Below, piece by piece: positions 1 to 10,630 of a stretch of DNA of 64,000 bases. The stretch spans positions 1,634,501 through 1,698,500 of the forward strand of contig JALBUN010000003.1 of assembly GCA_025174535.1 (NCBI GenBank). Reading direction: 5' to 3'. The translations under genes and the position numbers were made by a program. The notes under the pieces are model-generated. The model saw nothing but the letters and a program-made list of their open reading frames with translations. It was not told the origin of the DNA and did no database searches. This DNA is from Cantharellus purpuraceus (lineage: Eukaryota > Basidiomycota > Agaricomycetes > Cantharellales > Hydnaceae). Positions within the stretch are counted from its first letter, which is position 1. Every line of letters begins with the position of its first letter.

Positions 1-35
1 GAGGACCAAAGATTGACAATCTATTCACATATACT

Positions 36-646
36 GTGGTATCTCTACCCAAGGATACACCTGAAATTGCATATTATTCTGTTGAACCCACAGAGATCAT
101 CCTATGGCACCACAGACTAGCTCACACCAGATACTCTACTCTAGAAGCAATGAAGAGGCTTCATACAGCCAATGGATTCACTCCAAATGTCCACCACAGC
201 CCTATCACACAATGCAATAACTGCCCATATGGGAAACAGACTTGTGCTCCATTTCAAATATCCAAAACCACACATCTAACATCAGTGATATCATTGTTTC
301 TGATATTTGTGGACTATTTGAGTTATCTGTTGGTGGTTACAAATACTTCATTACCTGGATTGATCTGGCGATGCATATGGCTAGTATTGAATTTCTCAAG
401 GATAAGGAATCCAAGACAATTATGGAGTCATTCAAGAGATACATGGCTTGGCTACTACATCAGAAGAAAGCTGATGTCAAGAAGGTCAGAACGGATAATG
501 GAGGGGAATATATTGGAAAGGACTTTGAAGAGATGTGCCGTAAGCTTGGGATTATCCACAAGATGACCTCACTGTACACCCCAGAACATAACAGAATCAC
601 AGAACATTATAATAGAACATTACAGGAAGGGGCCTTGACCTTATAA
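36..646 (+). pseudogene. copia pol remnant: GAG-pre-integrase and integrase core
   Basis: The first frame carries the GAG-pre-integrase signature LWHHRLAH followed by a CNNCPYGK zinc-knuckle-like stretch (about 100-240). The frame then shifts, and from about 270 the integrase core is read: SDICG with the first catalytic Asp, TDNGGEY with the second, and EHNRITEHYNRTL with the catalytic Glu, so the D-D-E residues are visible. The change of frame near 250-290 and the stop at 644-646 show that it is broken. Function is inferred from the motifs only; no intact product is expected. Confidence 0.9.
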
Positions 647-1439
647 CATGAGGCCAATCTTCCCAGTAAGTTCTGGGTATCTGCGATCCACACTGTCGGT
701 TTCATCAGAAACTGTATACTTCACCATCGTCTCAGAATATCCCCTTACAAAGCCTTCTGGGAAAAGAAGCCAAGCATTGACTGGTTATGCACATACAGAT
801 GTAAATGCTGGGCCCTCATCCCCAAAGCTGTCAGGAGGAAAGGTGAGTACAGATCAGTGGAAGGAATATTCATTGGATACTTCGATGATTCAAAGGCATA
901 CAAGGTATAGATTCTGTGAACTCACACTCTTATCAAAGCAAGAGATGTCATATTTGACAAGTCAAATCACATTGAAAGAATCACCATACATGCTACTGAC
1001 AACAATGATCTCCCTAGCCTATGGACCACAGATTTACCCATCTCTACAAATACATCTACCCCACCAATCATCACACACGAATGGACCAATGACCGCGAAC
1101 TTCCACACCATATTGGAATTGTGGATAGTCCTCTCACAGATATCATGGATATGGATACCAGAAATGAGATAGAAGGAACTGAATCTGACAAAGTTGGTCA
1201 ATCAGATAAGGTGGATGCTACATTACAGCATGCACCCAAGGATTTCAAACAAGGACCATGGCTCAATCCTGAGAACCAGACGTATGGATGTGGAAAATGT
1301 CAACACAGTTTTTATGCAGCTATTGACACCATCACGCAGGGCCTCACAGACTTTAAACACATCAAGTTGGCACTTGTTGTTCTCACTAAAGATGAACCAA
1401 TGAACTATAGGGAGGCAAAAGGATCAGTTAACACTATCA

Positions 1440-2115
1440 AATGGCAGGAGAGCATGAATAGGGAAATGGAGACACTGAGAGGCTATCATACCTGGGATCT
1501 CATCAAAAAACCACCCAATATGAATATCATAGGATGCAAGTGGATATATCGCATCAAGATAACCTAGGACTTGTTAACAGATTCAAGGCCCAACTCGTAG
1601 TGCAAGGATTCTCACAAGTTCCAGGACTCAATTTCAATGAGACTTATTCCCCTACAATTTGATTTACTTCTATCTGACTAATCCTCACACTCGCATGTCA
1701 CTACAACCTCAAGCTCCATCATATTGATGTCAAAGGAGCTTATCTCAACGGATCCCTTCAGGATGATGTTTATATGAAACAACCTGAGGGATTCATTGAA
1801 TCAGGAAAAGAACATTTGGTCTGCAAATTAAATAAAGGGCTGTAGGGACTCAAGCAATCAGGACACATCTGGCATCAGACTCTCAAGAAGGAGATGGAGA
1901 GATTAGGTTTTAAATCTGGTGAAGCCAATACCACAATCTTTTTCCACTTTGAAAAAGATGATTCTGTCAAGATTGCAGGGTGGTATGTCAATGATGGACT
2001 CTTAGCTGCAAACTCCATTGAATCAATGAAGAAGATGATCAAGGATATAGAAGGGATTTTCAATATACAAGACCTCAGGGAACCCAACCATCTACTCAGG
2101 ATCAGGATCATTTGA
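1440..2115 (+). pseudogene. copia pol remnant: reverse transcriptase
   Basis: Recognisable RT blocks are the GCKWIYRIK block (about 1535-1560), the HIDVKGAYLNG block (about 1722-1750), MKQPEGFIESGKEHLVCKL (about 1774-1830) and the catalytic loop (about 1981-2000). Copia enzymes have YVDD at the catalytic loop. Here it reads YVND, so one of the two catalytic aspartates is gone. There is a stop after KLNKGL (about 1843-1845) and frame changes after 1567. This copy is dead. Confidence 0.92.
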
Positions 2116-2166
2116 GATAAGGAACTGGGGACTATACATATATCTCAGCCTTCCTTCATCAACACC

Positions 2167-2920
2167 ATGGCATGGCATTTTGATACAATGACTGGAAGAG
2201 CTGTCTCGTCACCCATGGATCCATCCTTGGACTTACACACATCCATGAGTATCAATGCAATCATCAATATACCATATGCATCCCTGATTGGTAGTGTCAA
2301 CTACTGTGTGATCTCCACTCAACCCAACATCGCTTATGCCACTAACAAATGTGCACAGTTCACTTCTAATCTGACTCTTTCTCATTGGGAAGCAGCCAAA
2401 CATATCATTCATTACCTGTTGAATATGAAGGATTATGGTATTACATATATGCAGGAGGGAAGAGGAGTAGAGGGATATGCTCACAACCTAGCAGGATTTA
2501 CGGATGTGGATTTTTCAGGAGACATAAATGATCGAAAATCTACCATGGGATAGATCTTCACATATAATGGAGCACCCATCTCATGGGCTTCCAAGAAACA
2601 GGGGCTTGTGATGTGATCATTGATGGAAGCAGAGCTTGTTGCAGGATCTATTGCATCAGCAGGGGATATGGCTGATTAAACTCAGACATGACTTTAAGCA
2701 CAATTTCAAACCCATTCTGGTTTTCACTGACAACCAATCATTTATTTCTTTCACAAAGAATGAGGTCAACAATTTGAGGATGAAACATATTATACTCATT
2801 ATCATTACACACGTGAACAGGTTGATGCCAGTACTATAAAACTTCATTATATCCCCACCTTCAAAAACCCTGCTGACATACTCACAAAGCCCTTATCACC
2901 TTGCAAGCACATGAATCTCC
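2167..2920 (+). pseudogene. copia pol remnant: RT thumb and RNase H
   Basis: The stretch contains the Y-A-S-L-I-G-S-V-N-Y block (about 2277-2305), an AGFTDVDFSGD RNase H start with DRKSTMG (about 2490-2550), a broken EAELVAG block (about 2627-2645), and the terminal copia motif ADILTKPL followed by K-H-M-N-L (about 2872-2920). Stops at 2551-2553, 2613 and 2677-2679 interrupt it. It abuts the polypurine tract, which fixes the 3' end of the element. Confidence 0.88.
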
Positions 2921-2956
2921 TAAATGTTCTAGGGATTCATTGTGCTTGAGGGGGTG

Positions 2957-3376
2957 TGTTGAGAAATGTACTCACCTGCTGATCACTCAACTCAGGCTCC
3001 ATACCACCAGATCATATCAATATACATCTCGAACTCAATATTGCCAGACCACATCCAAACATCTCACAAGACACAGTCATGTTACTGTCATCCACATGAA
3101 CATCCATCCATATATCCAATCACCATTTACATTCAGGAGTAGTGAATGAATATGCTAAGCATTTACCTGTGTATATGACATCATGTTCATGATCCAGACA
3201 CCAAGGTCATTCTCATATGTATAAGTATGTGTTCTACCAATATGCAGTTCTCCAGTCAATCATAGTTGTACTTTTCTCTCTGACTCACTGCCTTTTATCT
3301 CTAAGATTCCAATTATATATTGGAATTCTATGCTCTTATTCTACTGTCTGCTATCTGTCTACTTAATCTTACAACA
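2957..3376 (+). repeat. 3' LTR of the copia element
   Basis: The LTR starts TGTTG directly after the purine tract and ends CAACA, a perfect 5-bp terminal inverted repeat, giving 420 bp. It holds an AT-rich core with possible TATA and poly(A) elements (ATGTATAAGTATG about 3216-3228). The partner LTR is outside the window, so the age of the insertion cannot be judged here. Confidence 0.85.
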
Positions 3377-3820
3377 GCCTCAAGGGCTCAGCCTTAATGA
3401 AGAGATACTGTTATGACTATATTCATTAATGTCCAGATCCCATCTGATCCACCCAGATCCCTGTGCACATGAAATCTATATTCCATTTGGAAATTATCAC
3501 TCCATTAGTCTGTCCAACCAATACTGTCACCTCTGCCCACCCATCTCCAGTTTCATTGATGCATCAGCATCACCATAGGAACCTGGACATCCATCCCTGT
3601 TGGACTTGGACATACTCATGTAAGACCATCAGCCTTGGAGACACATTACCATAGTAATTATTATTAGATTCCAAAATATCCATTTAAGTCATACAACTGG
3701 GAACCTCATTCCCCAGTTTCAATATTGAATCACATCTAGGTCCTAAGTTCAATCCAAAACTAAATCATACTCTATCTCTGAAATCTTGGACACCAGTATT
3801 AGTGAGGGCACAGCACATAA
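3377..3820. other. intergenic, no gene seen
   Basis: AT-rich sequence between the copia LTR and the nested LTR cluster. Both strands carry many stops and no known motif was recognised. Confidence 0.6.
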
Positions 3821-3996
3821 TGTATGGAAACTGGTTTTCCCTTAAAAGATCTTGTTTAAAGTCCTGAAACTGTACAATTTCACTTCATGGCCTTAAAATA
3901 TCAGCATATATGTGCTACTTTCTCTTGATTCAGGGCCATTCAAATATTCTCTATTTTTTCATATTTTCTCAGGATTTTTCCATGCAGAAATGAGTC

Positions 3997-5407
3997 TGTA
4001 TGGGAACCACCTTTTCCCTATCAAATTCCATTTATGCAGCACCAATGTGCTATTCTTTGCTTTTCCATTCCTAAATATCAGCATATATTTGATGCTTGTA
4101 CCTGGAATGGACTTATTCAAATATTCTCTATTTTTCCATATTTTTTCGGGAATATTCCATGCAGAACTCGGCTCAGAATCATTTATTTCTGCTGTGCTAC
4201 AGTTGTGGACCCATAGGCGCCCACAAACCTTCGCGCAGCCGCCTCTCCCCTTTTGGACCAGGCATTTGGCCTCAATTCAAGCTCAGATGTCTCTGATCAA
4301 TAAATATTCTGTAACTTAACAACTACAGCCTCTCAGGGCACTATCATCACATGACATGTGGCTATGTCCAAACCAGTGCAGAAAACAGGGTGGACACCCT
4401 TCTTTTTGCCTGATCAGTGCCTAGTTCAGGGATCAGATCAGCTGATGGGTGATCAAATCAGGTGATTGCCTTGGAATATTCTACCCCTTTCCATAACATT
4501 CTAGCTGTTTCCCTCTATTATTAGATAGAACTTTCCAGAATCATTATTCAGCTCCTGATCAGTGTTAGTGCTGTGATCAGATCCTGTGATTGGCTTGGAA
4601 TATTCTACCCCTTTCTTCCACCTTCCACAACCTTCCAGTAGTTTCCATCTATTAATAGGTAGAATATTCCAGAAGCATTACTCAGCCCCTGTAAATACAA
4701 TATATAAGGAGGCCATTCTGCCTCTGAAAGAATAACATATCATCATATTCTACCCATCTTCTGCACACCAGTGTGACTAGAGTGACATACAGTGTCATCC
4801 TCTATCTCAGTAACTGTTGATTACCAGTTCAAGGATCTTTTACAGTTGTGTAACTGTACTTGATTGCACTCAAAGTAGTGATATTCCTGCTTTGGGCATG
4901 AGTGTAGTATCTGCCTCACGTGGCTACAAATCTACAGGGTGAGATTGTCTGTCAATAGTCCTGCCATTAGTGCTCTTGTTTAAGTTACTAGTGTGTACTG
5001 CCTTTGCAGAGCATTAGAATCTTGAACTCGTGTGAAGCAGTTGCTAGACTACTTCACACATTGCTGTTACCCGCTTCTGAGTGCCACTGGTTGGACAGTT
5101 GGATTCATCCACCTACTTCCTTTAGCCTCTAAGTGCATTCCCCTCTTTTTGGAATATCTGGACCCCTAAGCGTCCATGAACTCTAGACTCTGGAAGTCTT
5201 ATTCATTTCTTGCTGCTAAGAAATGTATTACCTTTCTGCGTATAGTCTGCATTGACCAATACAAAGGATTGTAACCAAAGTACAAACGTTAAATCATTTC
5301 TGGAGTTGTGCTGCAGCAGGGTTTGATATTCTTCTCAGCTGTTCATTCACGGAATTGTGGTGATTTAGAGTTTGCCCTAACACCATAATTTTGCAGGTTC
5401 CAAAACA
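3997..5407 (+). mobile_element. nested solo-LTR-like element, same orientation, TSD GAGTC
   Basis: The element starts TGTATGGGAACC and ends GGTTCCAAAACA. GAGTC stands immediately before it (3992-3996) and after it (5408-5412), an exact 5-bp target-site duplication. Reading across the empty site reconstructs the sequence found inverted at about 7060-7085, which confirms the boundaries. Length is 1411 bp. It has a TATATAAGG box (about 4700-4708) and an imperfect tandem duplication of about 150 bp around 4400-4690 containing TGATCAG and GGAATATTCTACCCC. It is non-coding. Confidence 0.88.
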
Positions 5408-5877
5408 GAGTCCACAAACTTATTGTCCTGCTGGGCAAAGCTTTGGACCCACATGGACCCACAAACCTTTGCAGATGTCAGCAGCTTTAAACTCAGCAGA
5501 GTCACCTGATCTACTGACTCATTTTTGATCACATGACTCATTTCAATCTCTGACTCAATCTGATCACCACTGCCAGTAAATGCTCAATATCTTGGCAACC
5601 ACAGCTCCTCCTGACTCCATTTTTGGTAGAGAGTTCAATAGAAGCTGTGCCTACCCATATCTGTGATCAGCCCAGGAAACGGAGTATTGCCTGAGTTATT
5701 TGAGTAATAGTGACTCATGCTATGACTCTTACCATGACTCATAACTATTAATAGGTGGAAGGATTAGTCAGCTCCTGTAGATACAGTATAAGGAGGCCAT
5801 TTTGCCTCTGAATAAATAACCATTTCTACCCCATCATTTGCACATCAGTGTGACTAGAGTGACATACAGTGTCATCC

Positions 5878-7250
5878 TGTTTTGGAACCTGCAAAATTAT
5901 GGTGTTAGGGAAAACTCTAAATCATCACAATTCCGTGAATGAACAGCTGAGAAGAATATCAAATCCTACTGCAGCACAACTCCAGAAATGATTTAACATT
6001 TGTACTTTGGTTACAATCCCTTGTAATGGTCAATGCAGATGATACACAGGAAGGTAATACATTTCTTAGCAGTAGGGAATGAATAAGACTTCCAGAGTCT
6101 AAAGTTCATGGATGCTTAGGGGTCCAGATATTCCAAAAAGAGGGGAATGCACCTAGAGGCTAGAGGAAGTAGGTAGATGAATCCGACCGTCCAACCAGTG
6201 ACACTCTGAAGTGGGTAACAGCAATGTGTGAAGTAGTCTAGCAACTGCTTCACACGAGTTCAAGATTCTAATGCTCTGCAAAGGCAGTACACACTAGTAA
6301 CTTAAACAAGAGCACTAATGGCAGGACTATTGACAGACAATCTCACCCTGTAGATTTGTAGTCACATGAGGCAGATACTACACTCATGCCCAAAGCAAGA
6401 CAATCACTACTTCGAGTTCAATCGAATACAGTTACACAGTTACTGAGATATAGAGGATGACACTGTATGTCACTCTAGTCACACTGATGTGCAAATGATG
6501 GGGTAGAAATGGTTATTATTTTCAGAGGCAGAATGGCCTCCTTTTATATTGTATTTACAGGAGCTGACTAATACTACTGGAAACTTCTACCTATTAATAG
6601 ATGGAAACTACTGGAAGCTAGTGGAATATGTGAGAAGGGGGTAGAAGTTTCCTAGCCAATGAGCTGCTTGGATTTGCTCTGACTCATGGCATGAGTCATG
6701 GATGGAGTCATAGTGTGACTCAGAGCAGGAGTCATAGTATGAGTAATCACAGGAGTCATTGCATGAGTCACCATTACTCAAATAACTCAGTCAATACTTC
6801 ATTTCCTGGGCTGATCAGCACAGCTATGGGTAGGCACAGCTTCTATTGAACTCTCCACTGAAAATGGAGTCAGGAGGTGCAGTGGTTGCGAAGATATTGA
6901 GCATTTACTGGCAGTGATGACCAGATTGAGTCGGAGATTGAAATGAGTCATGTGATTGAAAATGAGTCAGTAGTCCAGGTGACTCCAGCTGACTTTAAAG
7001 CTGCTGACATCTGCAAAGGTTTGTGGGTCCATGTGGGTCCCAAAACTTCGCCCAGCAGAACAATAAGTTTGTAGACTCATTTCTGCATGGAAAATTCCCA
7101 AAAAAAATATGAAAAAATAGAGAATATTTGAATGGCCCTGAATCAAGAGAAAGCAGCACATATATGCTGATATTTTAAGGCCATGAAGTGGAATTGTACA
7201 GTTTCAGGATTTTTAACAAGATCTTTTAAGGGAAAACCAGTTCCCATACA
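5878..7250 (-). mobile_element. nested solo-LTR-like element, inverted, TSD CATCC
   Basis: The element starts TGTTTTGGAACC and ends AGTTCCCATACA, the mirror image of the other two copies. It is flanked by CATCC at 5873-5877 and 7251-7255, an exact 5-bp duplication. Length is 1373 bp. Because it lies inverted inside the outer copy it creates large inverted repeats: 5408-5877 with about 6464-7072, and 3822-3997 with 7073-7250. A cluster of GAGTCA/TGACTCA heptamers lies at 6670-6780. Confidence 0.88.
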
Positions 7251-7865
7251 CATCCTTTATATCTCAGTAACTGTTGATTGTCCAGTTCAAGGGTCACTTA
7301 CAGTTGTGTAACTGTATTCAATTGCACTCGAAGTAGTGATTGTCCTGCTTTGGGCATGAGTGTAGTATCTGCCTCACGTGACTACAAATCTACAGGGTGA
7401 GATTGTCTGTCAATAGTCCTGCCATTAGTGCTCTTGTTTAAGTTACTAGTGTGTACTGCCTTTGCAGAGCATTAGAATCTTGAACTCGTGTGAAGCAGTT
7501 GCTAGACTACTTCACACATCACTATTACCCACTTCAGAGTGTCACTGGTTGGACGGTCAGATTCATCCACCTACTCCCTCTAGCCTTTAAGTGCATTCCC
7601 CTCTTTTCAGAATATCTGGACCCCTAAGCATCCATGAACTCTAGACTCTGGAAGTCTTATTCATTCCCTACTGCTAAGAAATGTATTACCTTCCTGCATA
7701 TCGTCTGCATTGACCATTACAATGGATTATAACCAAAGTACAAATGTTAAATCATTTCTGGAGTTGTGCTGCAGTAGGATTTGATATTCTTCTCAGCTGT
7801 TCATTCATGGAATTGTGGTGACTTAGAGTTTGCCCTAACACCATAATTTTGTGGGTTCCAAAACA

Positions 7866-8877
7866 AATAAGCTGAAGCCAAGTCCATTCTGATCACCATG
7901 ACCACCCTGACTCCAACTCTGACCCAAAGTCTGACCCCCCAACAGACCACATGCATAACAGGTCACACTAACACAGAACTCAACCAGGTTTATTGGTTAG
8001 GTGGTGTGCTGTACAGTGTGGTATTATTCTAAGTTCTTCTTAACTACATGTGGACCCATATGTGTATGTGGGTCCACAGCTTATGTAATAACTGTATATG
8101 GGCACATATGTCTACTAAGATGACAGCATTCCCTAATGGAATGCTGTAGATATATACAAATAATTGTTATACTACATAAGTAAGTTAGGAACCAATTCAT
8201 GTGCCTTCAGAGAAAACAGACAAATGCTTTTGTCTGAATCAAGTTTGTGTGAATCTGCAGAACCTGTCTTTATTTGAACTCAAAACCCTTTTCCCCATAA
8301 CCAGAAACTTTACGCTACGTAAAGTTACTGTCTTATTTTAGCTTCTAGCATTTATTGAAGTTGATCAGCGACCACACATGTGTGGTCCGCGTCTGACTGG
8401 CTTTGAAATGGGCGTCATACAGGTGACAAACGCTCACTTTGGTATCGTGCCTCATTGACGCTCATAGATGGTTACTCATGCTCGGGCCCTATTTAGTCGA
8501 GTCACGCCATTCCTGGACACCCACCACCACTACCCTAGCCAAAAGTCGCTGAAGGACCGATAAGGTCTTTCAATGCAAGCTGTCGATTCACGCAGCCATA
8601 CAGTACAACCGAGATTCGCTGGATTTGCCGTCAACGCCTCGCGTTTATTCTATCGGGACTCTTCATCGTTTCGTTCCATCTCATTGCTGTCTCGACCCTG
8701 CGTAAGACCACACCCATTCAGTATGAGTCGACTCAGAGTTATGTTCAACATTGAGGTCACACGTGAAGCGTTGATGTTCCGTCCTGCTGTGTATCAAAGT
8801 AGGATTCCCTCTTTGAAATGATCCGCGAACAAGTGCAAAGGACTTGGATAAGACCCTCGAATAATTTAGGAACATCA
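7866..8877. other. intergenic, low-copy AT-rich sequence with palindromes
   Basis: No supported gene. Two hairpin-capable sites stand out: GTGGACCCA...TGGGTCCAC around 8048-8076, and a perfect 18-bp palindrome GACCACACATGTGTGGTC at 8370-8387. GC content rises after about 8400, towards the 3' end of the minus-strand membrane-protein gene. Short frames at 8573-8878 look fortuitous. Confidence 0.55.
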
Positions 8878-10630
8878 CTACCTTACTGCCTCCCCCGACT
8901 GCCTCCAGACCACTAACTCCCTCGTCGTGGTCTCAGCTGCCCGTCCCATGCTATCACTGTCGTTATGCTCGATAGTGACGGGCTGCGAGACCCTTACGCT
9001 TTGATCAGTTCGGGGGAACTCGGTCATCACGATCGTGGACGGGGGATTCAAATCACGATTCACCACTGATGACCCAAGTCCCGCCTGTTCGCGTTTAGCA
9101 TCTCCTGTACAGTTTATACAGATCTGTACGTACCCGAACGATGATCATTGAGAATGTGATCCCCTGAAGAAAGACAAACAACAACCCATCAGTCAGCGGC
9201 ACTGACAACTTAAAAAACACGTACAATGATTGGGACCAACATGTCAAACGCTAGTGGTCAGCCACTCATAGTCAGACAAATGCATCGGGAAACCTCAAAG
9301 AAAGCTATATCATACCAATAAAGCTTGCGTCACTCTTTGCCAGGTACGTAGCAAGTAAAATCAAGAGTGTGGTGGAATAAATCGCACCGCTCTCCAGCAT
9401 GATCCCGATGACAGGTCGCAGCGAGCGGCCCCCGTTCTCAAATGGGATGGTGATGTGCACCCGCCAGATCTTGTACCTATAGTCCGCATCCTGTTAGCAT
9501 AGATCGACAGAGGGTGCAATGTCACATACACGATCATGCACGTCGCCGCGATATTCAGTATCAACGATGACATAAAAAACACGGCTGCGCACAGGGCCAG
9601 CCTGGGAAAGAAGAGCTGCCAGAGCGTTAGTCTTGGTCTGAGATGCGTGGTGGTCAGACTCACCCCAGAGGTCGTTGTGCTACTGATTACCTCAATCACA
9701 ATTCCTGATGCTAGAACAGTCACACGAGACCTAAGGACAAAAGCAAAGAATATCAATATAGGACACGTACCGATACTGCCAGATAACATGAGTACGGGCA
9801 GGGCGATCATCCTTCTGTTGCGTGCTAAAGGTATATTGAGCACACAACAGAGTGGCCGTCGTCGAAGAGACGCACCCCATACTATGAACAGACGATATAC
9901 CTGCAGATTGCGAGTGAGTCTTTCGACTTTCCGACAAGAAATGCCAACTAACGCACCAGCAATGAGTCAGAGACAGCCGTCAGAGTGATGTACACTCCAG
10001 TACGCGCCACCTGTGATGCATGTTGCATGACGGTGTCTGAAGTAATCAGGAATGGACGCATACCTGTTTCCTATAAGGCTGCATGAAGCTGTGATACAGG
10101 CTGACCAGGCGTAGTTACATACCAGCTGTTGACCGACGTGAAGTGGGCCACGAAGGCATCAGGGTATTCTTTGAATACTGGAAGCAAGCCAGTAAAACCG
10201 TCTGAGATATAAATGTGAGGATCAAGCGAGAGGCGGAACTATATGTCTGTGGCATACCCATAGCTATACTCAGGGCTAAACAATAGTGGACTAGAATGAG
10301 TGTCCACTATAAGTAAAGACTTAACGACTGCATTACAGTTGGTTGAACACTCAAGAACGCACCATGACAAGTGCCACAGTGAGAAAGAGGCGGTTGATAC
10401 CCTCTGAGCGCCGTCTGAAAACACATGTAAGCCATGAACCTTTGTAGACATGACAACGGAGTGGCTCACCCATACATGAAGAAGTACATGGAGCCCATGA
10501 ACATGACCTGCATGTGCATGAGATGTCAGTGGTGCAAATGGCGTGGGTGACCCAATGGCATGGTGCTTGCCTGGTATGCACCAAATACAAGTGATTGGCA
10601 CATCAGTCCAACAAGGATAACTGCCAGCAT
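8878..10630 (-). CDS. seven-TM membrane protein of an expanded Agaricomycete family
   Basis: A multi-exon reading on the minus strand gives the segments typical of this large, functionally unassigned family. TM1 is MLAVILVGLMCQSLVFGAYQ (near 10570-10630), followed after an intron by VMFMGSMYFFMYG and then RRRSEGINRLFLTVALVM. Next come a VYITLTAVSDSLLV helix, the YRLFIVWG motif with RRMIALPVLMLSGSIG (about 9770-9900), and FFMSSLILNIAATCMIV. The family hallmark ITIPFENGG...IMLESGAIYSTTLLILLATYL lies at about 9350-9450. GITFSMIIVR is followed by a hydrophilic tail of about 65 residues (8878-9080). The first ATG is a choice; the intron after TM1 needs a GC donor. The product is a plasma-membrane or endomembrane protein with no proven ligand, and GPCR-like function is only inference. 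Confidence 0.75.

Larger units (their letters stand above)
1..2956 (+). mobile_element. Ty1/copia retrotransposon, internal region, 5' truncated by window edge and decayed
   Basis: The pol domains follow the copia order on the plus strand: GAG-pre-integrase, integrase, reverse transcriptase, RNase H. They sit in several frames broken by stops (for example at about 566, 646, 1567, 2115 and 2553). The gag part and the 5' LTR would lie left of base 1. A polypurine tract (TTGAGGGGG, about 2946-2954) precedes the 3' LTR, as expected for minus-primer-binding in LTR elements. No uninterrupted pol frame remains, so the element is not autonomous. Copia rather than gypsy is inferred from integrase lying before RT and from the ADILTKPL tail of the RNase H region. 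Confidence 0.95.
3821..7865 (+). mobile_element. outer solo-LTR-like element, interrupted by two nested copies
   Basis: The left end reads TGTATGGAAACTGG and the right end GGGTTCCAAAACA: a TG...CA element with an imperfect 12-bp terminal inverted repeat. The flanks are CATAA on the left and AATAA on the right, a 5-bp target duplication with one mismatch. Removing the two inner insertions and their duplications leaves about 1.25 kb. The remaining pieces are 3821-3996, 5413-5877 and 7256-7865. It carries a TATAAGGAGG box (about 5786-5795) and AATAAATAA (about 5811-5819). That fits an LTR with promoter and poly(A) signals rather than a TIR transposon. It encodes no protein. Confidence 0.8.

Noticed and set aside
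3912..4319. Frame of 135 codons with hydrophobic runs
   Set aside because: Falls across the junction of the outer and inner solo LTRs; the hydrophobicity comes from T-rich DNA.
5408..7072. Large inverted repeat taken as a foldback transposon
   Set aside because: The arms are explained by an inverted insertion of the same LTR family with its own target duplication.
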